DNA of 38,481 nucleotides, from contig DWWP01000009.1 in NCBI GenBank assembly GCA_019119635.1, positions 1 to 38,481 on the forward strand, in the 5' to 3' direction. The number at the start of each line of letters is the position of its first letter. Position 1 is the stretch's first letter. Positions 7,552 through 15,876 of this stretch are shown here, piece by piece. This stretch comes from Candidatus Dietzia intestinipullorum. Its GTDB lineage: Bacteria > Actinomycetota > Actinomycetes > Mycobacteriales > Mycobacteriaceae. Both the position numbers and the translations under genes were made by a program. The notes below the pieces were generated by a model. That model had not been told where the DNA came from. It searched no databases and saw only the letters and a list, made by a program, of their open reading frames with translations.

Positions 7552-9201
7552 ATGTCTACCGGTTCCCAGCACAGGCCCAACTTCCTCGTCGTGGTGGTCG
7601 ATGACATGGGGTACTCCGACTGCCAGCCGTTCGGCGGAGAGATCGCGACCCCTCATCTCCAGGAACTCGCCGAATCGGGCGCCCGGTTCCGCGGATTCCA
7701 CACCAGCTCGCTGTGCGCCCCCACACGGGCGATGCTGCTGAGCGGCTGCGACAACCACCAGGCGGGCATGGGTGTGATGCAGCCGCTCCACGCCGTGAAC
7801 CAGTACATGCAGCCCGGCTACGAGGGCTACCTCAACCATTCCGTGCCGACGATGGCCGAGCTGCTGCGCGAGGTCGGCTACCACACCTACCTCGCGGGCA
7901 AATGGCACGTCGGGATCACCGAGGACACCCGGCCGGCCGCGCGCGGGTTCGACCGGAGCTTCGCCTTCCTCGGCGGCGGCGCCAGCCACTTCCGCGACGC
8001 CCGGCCGCTGAGCTCGTCCGAGGGCAAGCAGACCATGTACGCCGACGACGACCGCTTCTGCACCGACGAGCTCCCCGACGGCTTCTACACCTCCACCCAC
8101 TTCGCCGACCGCCTGATCGGCTACCTGCGCGAGCAGGAGGACGACCGGCCGTTCCTGGGCTACCTCTCCTTCACCGCGCCACATGACCCGATCCAGGTCC
8201 CGGACGCCGACCTCGACGCGTACGCGGGCCGCTACGACGCCGGTTACGACGCGATCAAGCGCGAACGGATGGCACGGATGAAGGAGATCGGACTGATCGA
8301 CCGGGACCTGGAGGTCAACCCAGGGAGTGGACTGTTCCCCACCTGGGCCGAACTGTCGGACGAGGAGAAGCGTCGTGAGGCCCGCAAGATGGAGCTCTAC
8401 GCGGCGATGATCGAGCGCATGGACCACGAGCTGGGGCGGGTCCTGGACACCCTCGACGATCTGGGCAAGCGGGACGACACCGTGGTGTTCTTCCTGTCCG
8501 ACAACGGCGCGAACCCCAAACAGCCCGAGTTCTACCAGCCCAATACCCCCGAGCAGATCGCGGCAGACTTCGACAACTCGATGGCCAACATGGGGCGCGA
8601 GGGCTCGTTCGTGTCGATCGGTGGTGCGTGGGCCGAGGTGGCCGACACCCCGCTCTCGTACTTCAAGACCACCACCTACGAGGGCGGGACCCAGACGCCG
8701 TTCATCGTGGCCGGCGGCCCGGTCACCCGCTCCGGCGTGGTGACCGACGAGCTCCTACACGTGGCCGACATCCTGCCCACCATGCTCGACATGGCCGGCG
8801 TGCGCCGTCCCAGCGAGATCGACGGCGAGCCCGTGCCTCCCCTGTACGGGCGCAGCCTCGCCCCGATGCTCACGGGCGCGGCCGTGCAACCGGTACGCAC
8901 CGGGATGGACGCCCTGTGCTTCGAGATGCTCGAGTGCTGCTCGGTGCTCTGCGGGGACTGGAAGCTGCTGTGGATGGCCCCGCCCTACGGCGACGGCGAC
9001 CGGTGGCAGCTGTTCAACCTCGCCGAGGACCCTCGGGAGCTCGAGGACCTCAGTGCGCAGTACCCGGGTAAGGTCGCCCAGCTCGAGGGGCAGTGGCAGG
9101 CTTACGCCGAGTTCGTGGGCTACATCGAATCCGACGGCACTTCGGCGGCGCAGGAGCTGGGCATCGACCGGTTCTTCGAGTTCCGGCTGGGCGAAGACTG
9201 A
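7552..9201 (+). CDS. Arylsulfatase (formylglycine-type sulfatase)
   Basis: A 549-residue sulfatase that would hydrolyse sulfate esters. The C-x-P-x-R motif is CAPTRAMLLSG with Cys55, the residue converted to formylglycine. Calcium ligands include D17/D18 (VVVVDDMGYSD) and D317/N318 (FLSDNGANP). LAGKWHVG and FTAPHDPIQVP are other active-site segments. There is no signal peptide, so it is probably cytoplasmic, as for the AtsA type. A GACAAT hexamer 6 nt upstream of the ATG suggests its own promoter and possibly leaderless translation, although GGGGA could also serve as ribosome site. No formylglycine-generating enzyme gene is in the window. Confidence 0.9.
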   Translation: MSTGSQHRPNFLVVVVDDMGYSDCQPFGGEIATPHLQELAESGARFRGFHTSSLCAPTRAMLLSGCDNHQAGMGVMQPLHAVNQYMQPGYEGYLNHSVPTMAELLREVGYHTYLAGKWHVGITEDTRPAARGFDRSFAFLGGGASHFRDARPLSSSEGKQTMYADDDRFCTDELPDGFYTSTHFADRLIGYLREQEDDRPFLGYLSFTAPHDPIQVPDADLDAYAGRYDAGYDAIKRERMARMKEIGLIDRDLEVNPGSGLFPTWAELSDEEKRREARKMELYAAMIERMDHELGRVLDTLDDLGKRDDTVVFFLSDNGANPKQPEFYQPNTPEQIAADFDNSMANMGREGSFVSIGGAWAEVADTPLSYFKTTTYEGGTQTPFIVAGGPVTRSGVVTDELLHVADILPTMLDMAGVRRPSEIDGEPVPPLYGRSLAPMLTGAAVQPVRTGMDALCFEMLECCSVLCGDWKLLWMAPPYGDGDRWQLFNLAEDPRELEDLSAQYPGKVAQLEGQWQAYAEFVGYIESDGTSAAQELGIDRFFEFRLGED

Positions 9202-9233
9202 GGACGGCGACCGAGTCCGGGCGGGAGCCGGGG

Positions 9234-10232
9234 TCAGTCCGCGAGCGCCGGGAAGTGTGGCACGACGTACCGGGCCAGCTCGTCGATCACCTCGGCGGCG
9301 GGCCTGCGGCACGCGGCGGTGCCCAGGACCACGTGGTTGACCCCGATCCCCTCCAGCTCCCGCAGGTGGTCGACCAGACGGTTCCGCCCGATCCGGAAGC
9401 CGAACGAGATCGGCGACGCGGCCTCGTCCGGCCCCTCTGCCAGATCCACCTGGAGGGACTGGGCGAACGGCTTGAACACCTCGTCGTCGTCGTGGACTTC
9501 TCGGACCAGGGACCGCCACCGCTCCGCGGTCCGACGCTGCAGGGGGAAGTCGCGCGGGTAGGTCATCCAGCCGTCCGCGTGTTCGGCGTTGAACCGCAGG
9601 CTCTGTTGGCTCGAGCCGGTGATGACCATCGGGATCGACCGGGCAGTGGGCTTGGGCACCACGTCCGCGCTGTGCATCCAGCCGCCCGACCAGCGCACCC
9701 CGCGCATGCTCGTGGTCAGGGCGTGGTGCATAACGGACAGGTGCTCCCGAAACCGCTCCCCGCGTTCCCCCTGTTCCAGGCCGAAGGCGCGGAACTCCTC
9801 CGGTCTGTCGCCGGAGGCCAGCCCGAGGAGGAACCGCCCCCCGGAGAGCCGGTCGAGGCTGGCCGCCGCCTTGGCGACGTGGAGCGGATGCCGGACGGTG
9901 AGCACGATCGCCGCCGTCCCCAACGCGATCCGGCTGGTGTGCGCGGCCAGGTGCGCGAGGTGGACCCACGGGTCGTAGACCTGACCCACGTCGCCGAAGG
10001 AGGGCACGCGTAGCGGGATGTCGCGCACGTAGACGGCGGCGAACTCCCCCGCCTCCGCTGCCCGGACCAGCTCGACCTGCCGGACCGGATCGTCAGGGTC
10101 CTCCGTGTCCGCACGGGTACACAGGGGCAGCGCCAGACCGAGGGTCAGGCGATCACGCGCGTACGTCCGCCGGAAGCCCGGGAGGCAGCGCGGATCGCCG
10201 TCGGAGAGCTCGGTGGTCCCACCTCTCATCAT
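9234..10232 (-). CDS. Luciferase-like (LLM class) oxidoreductase, BA3436-like
   Basis: A 332-residue TIM-barrel flavin or F420-dependent oxidoreductase. Characteristic segments are VYVRDIPLRVPSFGDVGQVYDPW, HTSRIALGTAAIVLTVRHP and DRLSGGRFLLGLASGDRPEEF. These match the luciferase-type oxidoreductase group named after BA3436; the substrate is unknown. The start is taken at the first ATG of an ATGATG pair, with GAGG about 11 nt upstream. This also avoids overlap with the DinB gene 13 nt upstream, with which it probably forms a two-gene operon. A longer upstream frame is antisense-like sequence. Confidence 0.8.
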   Translation of the reverse strand: MMRGGTTELSDGDPRCLPGFRRTYARDRLTLGLALPLCTRADTEDPDDPVRQVELVRAAEAGEFAAVYVRDIPLRVPSFGDVGQVYDPWVHLAHLAAHTSRIALGTAAIVLTVRHPLHVAKAAASLDRLSGGRFLLGLASGDRPEEFRAFGLEQGERGERFREHLSVMHHALTTSMRGVRWSGGWMHSADVVPKPTARSIPMVITGSSQQSLRFNAEHADGWMTYPRDFPLQRRTAERWRSLVREVHDDDEVFKPFAQSLQVDLAEGPDEAASPISFGFRIGRNRLVDHLRELEGIGVNHVVLGTAACRRPAAEVIDELARYVVPHFPALAD

Positions 10233-10245
10233 CGGACGGCGGACC

Positions 10246-10773
10246 TCAACCGTCGACGTCCCACAGGTGGTGCTCGACATCGTGGACGATGTACTGGCAG
10301 AGCGTGCCGACGGTGAAGACATACCCGTCGCCCCGTCGCCCCGGCCGCTCCACGTCCTCGGCGCCGACGCGGCCGAGGATCTCCAGCGTCCGCTCGGTCG
10401 CGGCTTCCACCCCACGGGCGAGGTCGACGGGATCGGCCTTCCAGTACTCGTGCTCGCGGACCGCCACCTCGCCGTCGAAGTCGTCGTACGTGGGATCGTC
10501 GGTCTCGAGCATCATCGACAGGCGGTCGCCCAGGACCTCGATGAGGTCGCGCGAGTGCCCGGCGTACTCCAACGGTGACCAGACGCGGGGAGCGGGACGC
10601 CGGGCGACGTCCGCGCGCGCCAGAACCCGGTGCCAGCGGTCAGCGGCCGCCCGCAGGCGCTCCGCCGTCTGCTCCGGATCGTGCGGTCGGTATCCGCACT
10701 CGTCGCACCCGCCGTCGAGGACGGCGGTCCAGTCACGGGTGTCCGGCATGCCCGGCTCGGGTGCAGTGTCCAT
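10246..10773 (-). CDS. DinB family protein
   Basis: A 175-residue DinB-like four-helix bundle. It has the pattern VWSPLEYAGHSRDLIEVLGDRL and, near the end, TLCQYIVHDVEHHLWDVDG, which carry the histidines of the metal site in this family. DinB relatives include mycothiol- or bacillithiol-dependent thiol transferases; the function here is not known. The start MDTAPEPGMPD is the ATG at 10773, 35 nt from the divergent arfB-like gene. The LLM oxidoreductase follows closely. Confidence 0.8.
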   Translation of the reverse strand: MDTAPEPGMPDTRDWTAVLDGGCDECGYRPHDPEQTAERLRAAADRWHRVLARADVARRPAPRVWSPLEYAGHSRDLIEVLGDRLSMMLETDDPTYDDFDGEVAVREHEYWKADPVDLARGVEAATERTLEILGRVGAEDVERPGRRGDGYVFTVGTLCQYIVHDVEHHLWDVDG

Positions 10774-10808
10774 GAGTCCAGTCTCCCACCTCACGGCACA
10801 CTGGACAC

Positions 10809-11252
10809 ATGGACGATCTCCGCGTGGCGCCCGGCCCCGGGCTTCCGCACGGACTCCTGATCCCGGCAGCCGAACTCGTCGAACGGTTCTCCCGCTCCTC
10901 GGGTCCCGGCGGCCAGGGCGTCAACACTGCCGACTCGCGGGTGCAGCTGAGCCTCGATCTGGCCACGACGTCCGCACTGACCGAGCGCCAGCGCGCCGTG
11001 GCACTCGACCGGCTGGCCCCCGCCCTCGCGGGTACAGTCCTCGGCGTCGCCGCCTCCGAGCACCGGTCGCAGCGACGCAACCGCCGCGCCGCACGCGAGA
11101 GACTCGCGGCGTCGCTCCGGGGCGCCCTCGCCCCGTCGACCCCGCGGCGCCCGACCCGCCCGACGTACGGGTCGAGGAGGCGCCGCCTGGACGCCAAGCG
11201 TCAGCGCTCCCGGATCAAGGCGGCCCGGCGTCGTCCGGACGCGCAGGACTGA
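10809..11252 (+). CDS. arfB: ArfB/YaeJ-type peptidyl-tRNA hydrolase (ribosome rescue)
   Basis: A 147-residue release-factor-1-like domain with the catalytic GGQ at residues 34-36 in SSGPGGQGVNTADSRVQL. A basic tail, RRRRLDAKRQRSRIKAARRR, enters the mRNA channel of stalled ribosomes in this family. It frees peptides from non-stop ribosomes, or hydrolyses peptidyl-tRNA. The upstream CACACT hexamer 6 nt before the ATG suggests a leaderless transcript. Its last 38 bp overlap the 3' end of the convergent MarR gene. Confidence 0.88.
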   Translation: MDDLRVAPGPGLPHGLLIPAAELVERFSRSSGPGGQGVNTADSRVQLSLDLATTSALTERQRAVALDRLAPALAGTVLGVAASEHRSQRRNRRAARERLAASLRGALAPSTPRRPTRPTYGSRRRRLDAKRQRSRIKAARRRPDAQD

Positions 11253-11733
11253 GGCCGCCCCCGGGACCCGGATCGCCCAGCGGCTCCACCTCGCGCCGGT
11301 AGTGCTCGACGAAGCGCTCCGCCAACTGCAGGAGCCTCTCGGCGTCGTCGTCGCCCATCGCCTCCAGCGCTGTCGCGTAGGCACCGAGCGACCTACCCGT
11401 GTCCTCCTCGAACACCCGCCGCCCTTCGGCAGTCCGGTCGAACTCGTAGGCGTTCCCGCCGGACCGTCGCATTCGCTCCAGCAGCCCGGAGTCCAGCGCG
11501 GCATTGACCTGCCGGTTCACCGTTGATTGTTCCAGTGAGAGTTCGGCGGCGATCTCCTTGAGCGTCCGCGCCCGCCCGTCGGCAAAAAGCCACAGGAGCC
11601 GAAGCGCAGCGGTGCCGAGCCGCATGGTGGCCTCCTGGAATCGCCGGTACCGGTCCATCCGACTCAGCAACGCGGCGAGCCGACGCTCCCGCGGGGCGTC
11701 CTGACCCAGCCAGTGGTCCTTCCGCGTACTCAT
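11215..11733 (-). CDS. MarR-family transcriptional regulator
   Basis: A 172-residue winged-helix regulator. The DNA-binding segment is about residues 45-100 (LLWLFADGRARTLKEIAAELSLEQSTVNRQVNAALDSGLLERMRR). It is divergent from an MFS exporter gene, with a TATGTAA-G-TTACATA operator between them. This is the classic arrangement for a MarR repressor controlling a drug exporter and itself. The C-terminal 12 codons overlap the end of the arfB gene. Confidence 0.85.
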   Translation of the reverse strand: MSTRKDHWLGQDAPRERRLAALLSRMDRYRRFQEATMRLGTAALRLLWLFADGRARTLKEIAAELSLEQSTVNRQVNAALDSGLLERMRRSGGNAYEFDRTAEGRRVFEEDTGRSLGAYATALEAMGDDDAERLLQLAERFVEHYRREVEPLGDPGPGGGLSPARPDDAGPP

Positions 11734-11800
11734 CCTCCGGCCTCCTCAACTGCTGGCTTGCCGCCCTCAGCAACGATATGCAGTCTACACATCGCCCAAA

Positions 11801-11815
11801 TATGTAAGTTACATA
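11801..11815. promoter_or_regulatory. MarR-type operator TATGTAAGTTACATA
   Basis: A perfect 7-bp dyad around a single central G, AT-rich in a GC-rich setting, midway between the divergent marR and MFS genes. It is the most likely binding site of the MarR protein. Confidence 0.65.
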
Positions 11816-11848
11816 CGCGCTGTGTGTGACCGAATCCGAAAGGATCCC

Positions 11849-13306
11849 GTGCGAGAAACCCCGGACAGAACCGACTCAGCGCCACTACTCATCATCCTGG
11901 TGCTCGGCTTCTCGAGTATGTGCGCGGCGCTCATGCAGTCGCTGGTCATCCCGATCCAGCCCGACCTCCCGCGACTTCTCGACACCGGCCCGAGCAATGC
12001 CGCCTGGGTGGTGACGGCGACCCTGCTCGCCGGCGGCGTGGCGATGCCGGTCTCCGGCAGGATCGCCGACATCAGTGGCCGCAAGCCGGTGCTGGTCGCC
12101 TCGGCACTCATCCTGCTCGTCGGATCACTCGTCTGCGCACTGTCCTCGTCGATCGTCCCGGTACTCGTCGGGCGGGTCCTGCAGGGGCTGGCCATGGGGT
12201 ACATCCCGGTCGCGATCAGTTTTGTCCGCGAGATCGTCCCGCCCACCATGCAGAACAGCGCTGTCGCCGGCATCAGCGCCACTCTGGGGGTCGGTGGCGC
12301 GCTCGGCCTACCCCTCGCGGCCTGGCTCGCGCAGGACTTCGACTGGCACGCGCTGTTCTGGGTGTCCGCCGTGCTCGCGGCCGCGATGGCGGTCCTCTCC
12401 GTCGTCGTCCTCCCCCACCGCGCGCCCGTCGACGACTCGCGTCTCGATTCCGTCGGCGCTATCGGACTCACCGTGGGCGTGGTCGGCGTGCTCGGCGGGA
12501 TCTCCAAGGGTGGGGACTGGGGCTGGACCGCGCCCACCACCCTCGGGGCGATCCTCGGCGGATTCGCGGTCTTGATCGCCTGGGGCTTCTACGAGACACG
12601 GCATCCGCATCCGCTGGTCGACCTGCGCACCACCGCCCGGCGCCCGGTACTGCTCACCAACATCACGGCCCTGCTCATCGGGTTCGGCATGATGGCGCAG
12701 TCGATCGTCGTCCCGCAGCTCCTCCAACTCCCCGAGTCGACCGGATACGGGCTGGGCCAGTCCATACTCCAGGCGGGCCTGTGGATGGCGCCGGCCGGGC
12801 TGATGATGCTCGTGTTCACCCCGATCTCCGGTCGGATGCTCACCAGGCTCGGCGGACGGGCCACGCTCGCGTCGGGCGCGGTCGTGATCGCCGCCGGATA
12901 CCTCCTCGCCGCGTTCTTCGCCGACTCACCCTGGCAGCTTCTCCTGTCGACCTGCGTCGCCTCCGCCGGTGTCGGTATCGGGTACGCGGCGATGCCCACG
13001 TTGATCCTCGAGAACTCGCCCGCCTCCGAAGCCGGGGCCGGCGTCGGCGTCAACGCGCTGATGCGCTCGATGGGCACGACCGTCGCGGGCGCCGTCATGG
13101 CACTCGTCCTCACCAGCCGTGTGACGGAGCTCGGCGGCGGACTACAGATCCCCGCGGTGGAGATGTTCCACCTGTGCTTCCTCCTCGGCGCGGGTGCCGC
13201 CCTCGCGGGCGCCGCCGTGGTGCTGTGCATCAGACGCCCGGGATCTCCGGGCGGGCCGGAGGCCCCACACCAGCAGATGGCTGAGGAACTCGTCCGGGCC
13301 CGCTGA
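11849..13306 (+). CDS. MFS drug exporter (DHA2-like, 14 TM)
   Basis: A 485-residue major facilitator protein of DHA2 (EmrB/QacA) length with about 14 hydrophobic segments. Motif A is GRIADISGRKPVLVASA and motif C-like sequence follows. It should export hydrophobic drugs by proton antiport. I chose the GTG at 11849 because AAAGGA lies just upstream and the protein begins VRETPDRTDSAPLL before the first membrane segment; GTG at 11822 is possible. It is regulated, by inference, by the divergent MarR protein. A hairpin follows the gene. Confidence 0.85.
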   Translation: MRETPDRTDSAPLLIILVLGFSSMCAALMQSLVIPIQPDLPRLLDTGPSNAAWVVTATLLAGGVAMPVSGRIADISGRKPVLVASALILLVGSLVCALSSSIVPVLVGRVLQGLAMGYIPVAISFVREIVPPTMQNSAVAGISATLGVGGALGLPLAAWLAQDFDWHALFWVSAVLAAAMAVLSVVVLPHRAPVDDSRLDSVGAIGLTVGVVGVLGGISKGGDWGWTAPTTLGAILGGFAVLIAWGFYETRHPHPLVDLRTTARRPVLLTNITALLIGFGMMAQSIVVPQLLQLPESTGYGLGQSILQAGLWMAPAGLMMLVFTPISGRMLTRLGGRATLASGAVVIAAGYLLAAFFADSPWQLLLSTCVASAGVGIGYAAMPTLILENSPASEAGAGVGVNALMRSMGTTVAGAVMALVLTSRVTELGGGLQIPAVEMFHLCFLLGAGAALAGAAVVLCIRRPGSPGGPEAPHQQMAEELVRAR

Positions 13307-13347
13307 TGCCCCGTACCCCGGGCGAACACCACCCCGAGGAGGTCTCC

Positions 13348-13375
13348 GTCGCCCGCCGCTAACACGGCAGGCGAC
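13348..13375 (+). terminator. Hairpin after the MFS gene
   Basis: An 11-bp stem with one mismatch (GTCGCCCGCCG at 13348-13358 against CGGCAGGCGAC at 13365-13375) with a 6-nt loop, 42 nt after the stop codon. Confidence 0.5.
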
Positions 13376-13477
13376 GGCGCCGATAGGTGGAGTGAACGAT
13401 CATCGACGGCTTCGCCCGGGACCGGCCCTCGTCGTGCCGGAGGACGCGCCGTCCGACCGGGGCGAGAGGTGAGTGCC

Positions 13478-14080
13478 ATGACGATCTCGACATACCGACG
13501 ACACCGGCTGGCCCCCACGGGGGCGAAGGCCGCGATCGTCACCGTGGGGGCGGCGGCCCTCGTGGCCGGCTCAGCGGGACCCGCCGAGGCGGCGGCACCG
13601 CCCGACGACCGCATCGGGACCGGCTACCACTGGGGCGAGGAAGAGGTCACCCAGACCGTGTCGATGGCGGATCCCTGGGTCTTCCGCGGGCCGACCGACT
13701 ACACGGTCCGGACCCAGCCCGTGTGCTGGAGCTACGCCGACCGACCGCAGGACCTGGTCGCCGCGGTGGAGGTATCCGCGCCGGATCGGTACGAGCCGTT
13801 CCCGTTCGATCCCGACCGACTCTTCTTCCCGGTCGACGAGACCGTGACGGTCGACTGGCACAACACCACCACCGGCGCCAGCGGCCGGGACGTGGTCCAC
13901 GGCACCAGCGGAGTGGTGGAGGTCGGCGTCTACGGGGGCGACGGCGTCATCGAGATGGATATCCACCTGCGATCGGACCAGCCCTGGATGAACGCGGCTG
14001 GCTCCACCGACCTGCCCTTCGGGCACGCGGAGGGCTCACTCCACGCCGCGGTCGACCTGACGGGCAAGTCCTGCCCGTAG
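13478..14080 (+). CDS. Secreted protein of unknown function, paralogue A
   Basis: A 200-residue exported protein. The signal peptide spans about residues 1-37: a basic start, the hydrophobic core AAIVTVGAAALVAGSAG, and likely cleavage after PAEA-A. The mature part contains PWVFRGPTDYTV, TQPVCWSYADR, DIHLRSDQPWMNAAGSTDLP and the end VDLTGKSCP. Two cysteines, in CW and near the C-terminus, probably form a disulfide. A clear paralogue lies at 27279-27860. I do not recognise the family. The ATG at 13478 has GAGAGG 8 nt upstream and is preferred to a GTG at 13469. Confidence 0.8.
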   Translation: MTISTYRRHRLAPTGAKAAIVTVGAAALVAGSAGPAEAAAPPDDRIGTGYHWGEEEVTQTVSMADPWVFRGPTDYTVRTQPVCWSYADRPQDLVAAVEVSAPDRYEPFPFDPDRLFFPVDETVTVDWHNTTTGASGRDVVHGTSGVVEVGVYGGDGVIEMDIHLRSDQPWMNAAGSTDLPFGHAEGSLHAAVDLTGKSCP

Positions 14081-14108
14081 CGGCTCGCCAGGCAGGACAC
14101 CGTCCGAC

Positions 14109-14873
14109 CTACCGCCAGGCGGAGAGCTTCTCGGCCGAGACCTCACCGAGCCACTTCTGCCACAGCGGCCCGAACGTCACCCGCCGCACCCCCATCACCC
14201 GCAGCGCGGACACGTCCCCGGCCCCGTGACCGTTGACGGGATGGGCGGTCACATTGAGCGGCACCGAGACGGCCTGCACCAATCGCGTCACCTGGTCCGC
14301 GGTCGACAGCCCCACCGGGTACACCGACCGCGCGCCCGCCTTCTCCATCAGGGCGATGCGCTCGGCCGCCTCCCCGAGCGGATCGGCGAAGACGTCGCTG
14401 CCGAGCTTGACCGCGTCGGTGCGGCCGTTGATGACGAACGGCACCCCGGCCTCGTCCGCCGCGCGGCGGGCGCCGGCGATGTAGTCGGCGTGTTCCCGGC
14501 GCTCCCGGACGCGGTCGCCCTCGCCGTGGACCACGTCCTCGATGTTCGCCCCGACCGCACCGGCCTCGAGCAGGCGGGTGACCAACTCGTCCGGTTCGAG
14601 CCCGTACCCGGACTCGACGTCCGCGCTCACCGGGATCCCCACCGAGCCGGTGATGGTGCGCACCACGTCGAGGTACTCGCCGAAGTCCATGTTCTCGCCG
14701 TCGGCGCTACCGATGGCATCGGCCACCGGGTGACTGCCCACGGTGAGTCCGGGGAATCCCGCCTCGGCGGCGACACCGGCGCTCCACGTGTCCCAGACGG
14801 TCGGCAACACCAGGAACTCCCCGGCGTCGTGTCGGTCTGCCAGGTCCTTCGCGTGCGCGGCTACATCGGTCAT
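14109..14873 (-). CDS. Isocitrate lyase/PEP mutase superfamily protein
   Basis: A 254-residue TIM-barrel protein of the PEP mutase/2-methylisocitrate lyase-like group. Recognisable segments are FLVLPTVWDTWSAGVAAEAGFPGLTVGS, IPVSADVESGYG (metal-binding aspartate region), GANIEDVVHGEGD and FVINGRTDAVKLG. The short form lacks the KKCGH motif of true isocitrate lyases, so a carbon-carbon or carbon-phosphorus lyase or hydrolase of unknown substrate is likely. The ATG is 11 nt downstream of the AraC-type gene's stop, suggesting an operon with it. Confidence 0.8.
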   Translation of the reverse strand: MTDVAAHAKDLADRHDAGEFLVLPTVWDTWSAGVAAEAGFPGLTVGSHPVADAIGSADGENMDFGEYLDVVRTITGSVGIPVSADVESGYGLEPDELVTRLLEAGAVGANIEDVVHGEGDRVRERREHADYIAGARRAADEAGVPFVINGRTDAVKLGSDVFADPLGEAAERIALMEKAGARSVYPVGLSTADQVTRLVQAVSVPLNVTAHPVNGHGAGDVSALRVMGVRRVTFGPLWQKWLGEVSAEKLSAWR

Positions 14874-14884
14874 GTCGAACCTCC

Positions 14885-15781
14885 TCAGGGTCTCCCGTCC
14901 GAGCCTATTCCTTCCCGATCCCTCTCGACCGGAAACCACACCTCGCACGTCGCCGTGCTGAAGTCGGGGGCGTGATCGAGGATCGACAGCATCGACGGCC
15001 CCGGGCGCAGACGCCAGGGGTTGGACGGGAACCACTCGGTGGCGGTCGCGGCCCACATCGACTGCAGCGCCGCGGGGTGCTCTCCCGAGGAGCGGAAGAC
15101 CACCCACTCCCCCTCGGGCACGTCGATGACATCCAGATCCTCGGGGACCTCGTCGGCGCTGCGAACGGCCACGCCGTGCAGGTAGGTCAATTCGGTCCCC
15201 TCCGTATAGTCCGGATCGACATCCGCGCTCACCTGGAGGATCCCACCCGGGTCCACGGAGCTCAGTCCTGTGAGCCGGGCGTGCTCCGAGTCCGACAGCG
15301 ATTCGATGTGCTCCCGGATGTGCGGGTTGACGCCCTCGTGGATCAGCGGCACGCGAGCGGCGTGGCCGACCAGACGGAACGCCGGGCGATCGAGTATGCG
15401 GGCATCCATGGGGACGCTCCCTTCCACGGTCAGGCGGAACCTGAGTTGGGGTTGACTGCGGAGGGGGCCACCGTCTCGACGGACGTCTCCGTGACCGACC
15501 CCGTGCACCGCGCGGAATGCGCGCCCGAACGCCTCGGTCGACCCGTAGCCGTACCGGACGGCTATCGAGAGCAGATCCTCGTCACCACGCACATCAGCGG
15601 CGGCCACGGTCATCCGCCGGCGGCGCACGTACTCCGACACCGGCATGCCCGCCAGCGACGAGAACATCCGGCGCGTGTGATAGCCGGTGGTCCCCGTGCT
15701 CCTGGCGAGCTCGTCGACGTCGATCCGCTCGCCGAGCGCGCGCTCGATCCGGTCGACCAGTCGGTTCAGGGTGTCGATCAT
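14885..15781 (-). CDS. AraC-family regulator with GyrI-like effector domain
   Basis: A 298-residue regulator. The N-terminal AraC double helix-turn-helix (about 1-105) includes RIDVDELARSTGTTGYHTRRMF and the FGRAFRAVHG segment. The C-terminal GyrI/BacR-like ligand domain (about 125-290) includes FRLVGHAARVPL, GVAVRSADEVPEDLDVIDVPEGEWVVF and CEVWFPVE. Such Rob/SoxS-GyrI proteins sense small hydrophobic compounds. AAGGAGG 5 nt before the ATG fixes the start. It lies just upstream of the PEP-mutase-like gene. Confidence 0.85.
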   Translation of the reverse strand: MIDTLNRLVDRIERALGERIDVDELARSTGTTGYHTRRMFSSLAGMPVSEYVRRRRMTVAAADVRGDEDLLSIAVRYGYGSTEAFGRAFRAVHGVGHGDVRRDGGPLRSQPQLRFRLTVEGSVPMDARILDRPAFRLVGHAARVPLIHEGVNPHIREHIESLSDSEHARLTGLSSVDPGGILQVSADVDPDYTEGTELTYLHGVAVRSADEVPEDLDVIDVPEGEWVVFRSSGEHPAALQSMWAATATEWFPSNPWRLRPGPSMLSILDHAPDFSTATCEVWFPVERDREGIGSDGRP

Positions 15782-15876
15782 GGCTTCCTCCTTCACGGCC
15801 CAGTCTCGTCACAAGGGGTTGCCGCCCGCCCGACTTCTGCGGTCCGGTTCGATCGGGGCCGACGCCGCGCCCGCGG

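Noticed and set aside
14109-14873. True isocitrate lyase
   Set aside because: The protein is only 254 residues and lacks the KKCGH catalytic motif; it belongs to the shorter PEP-mutase-like group.
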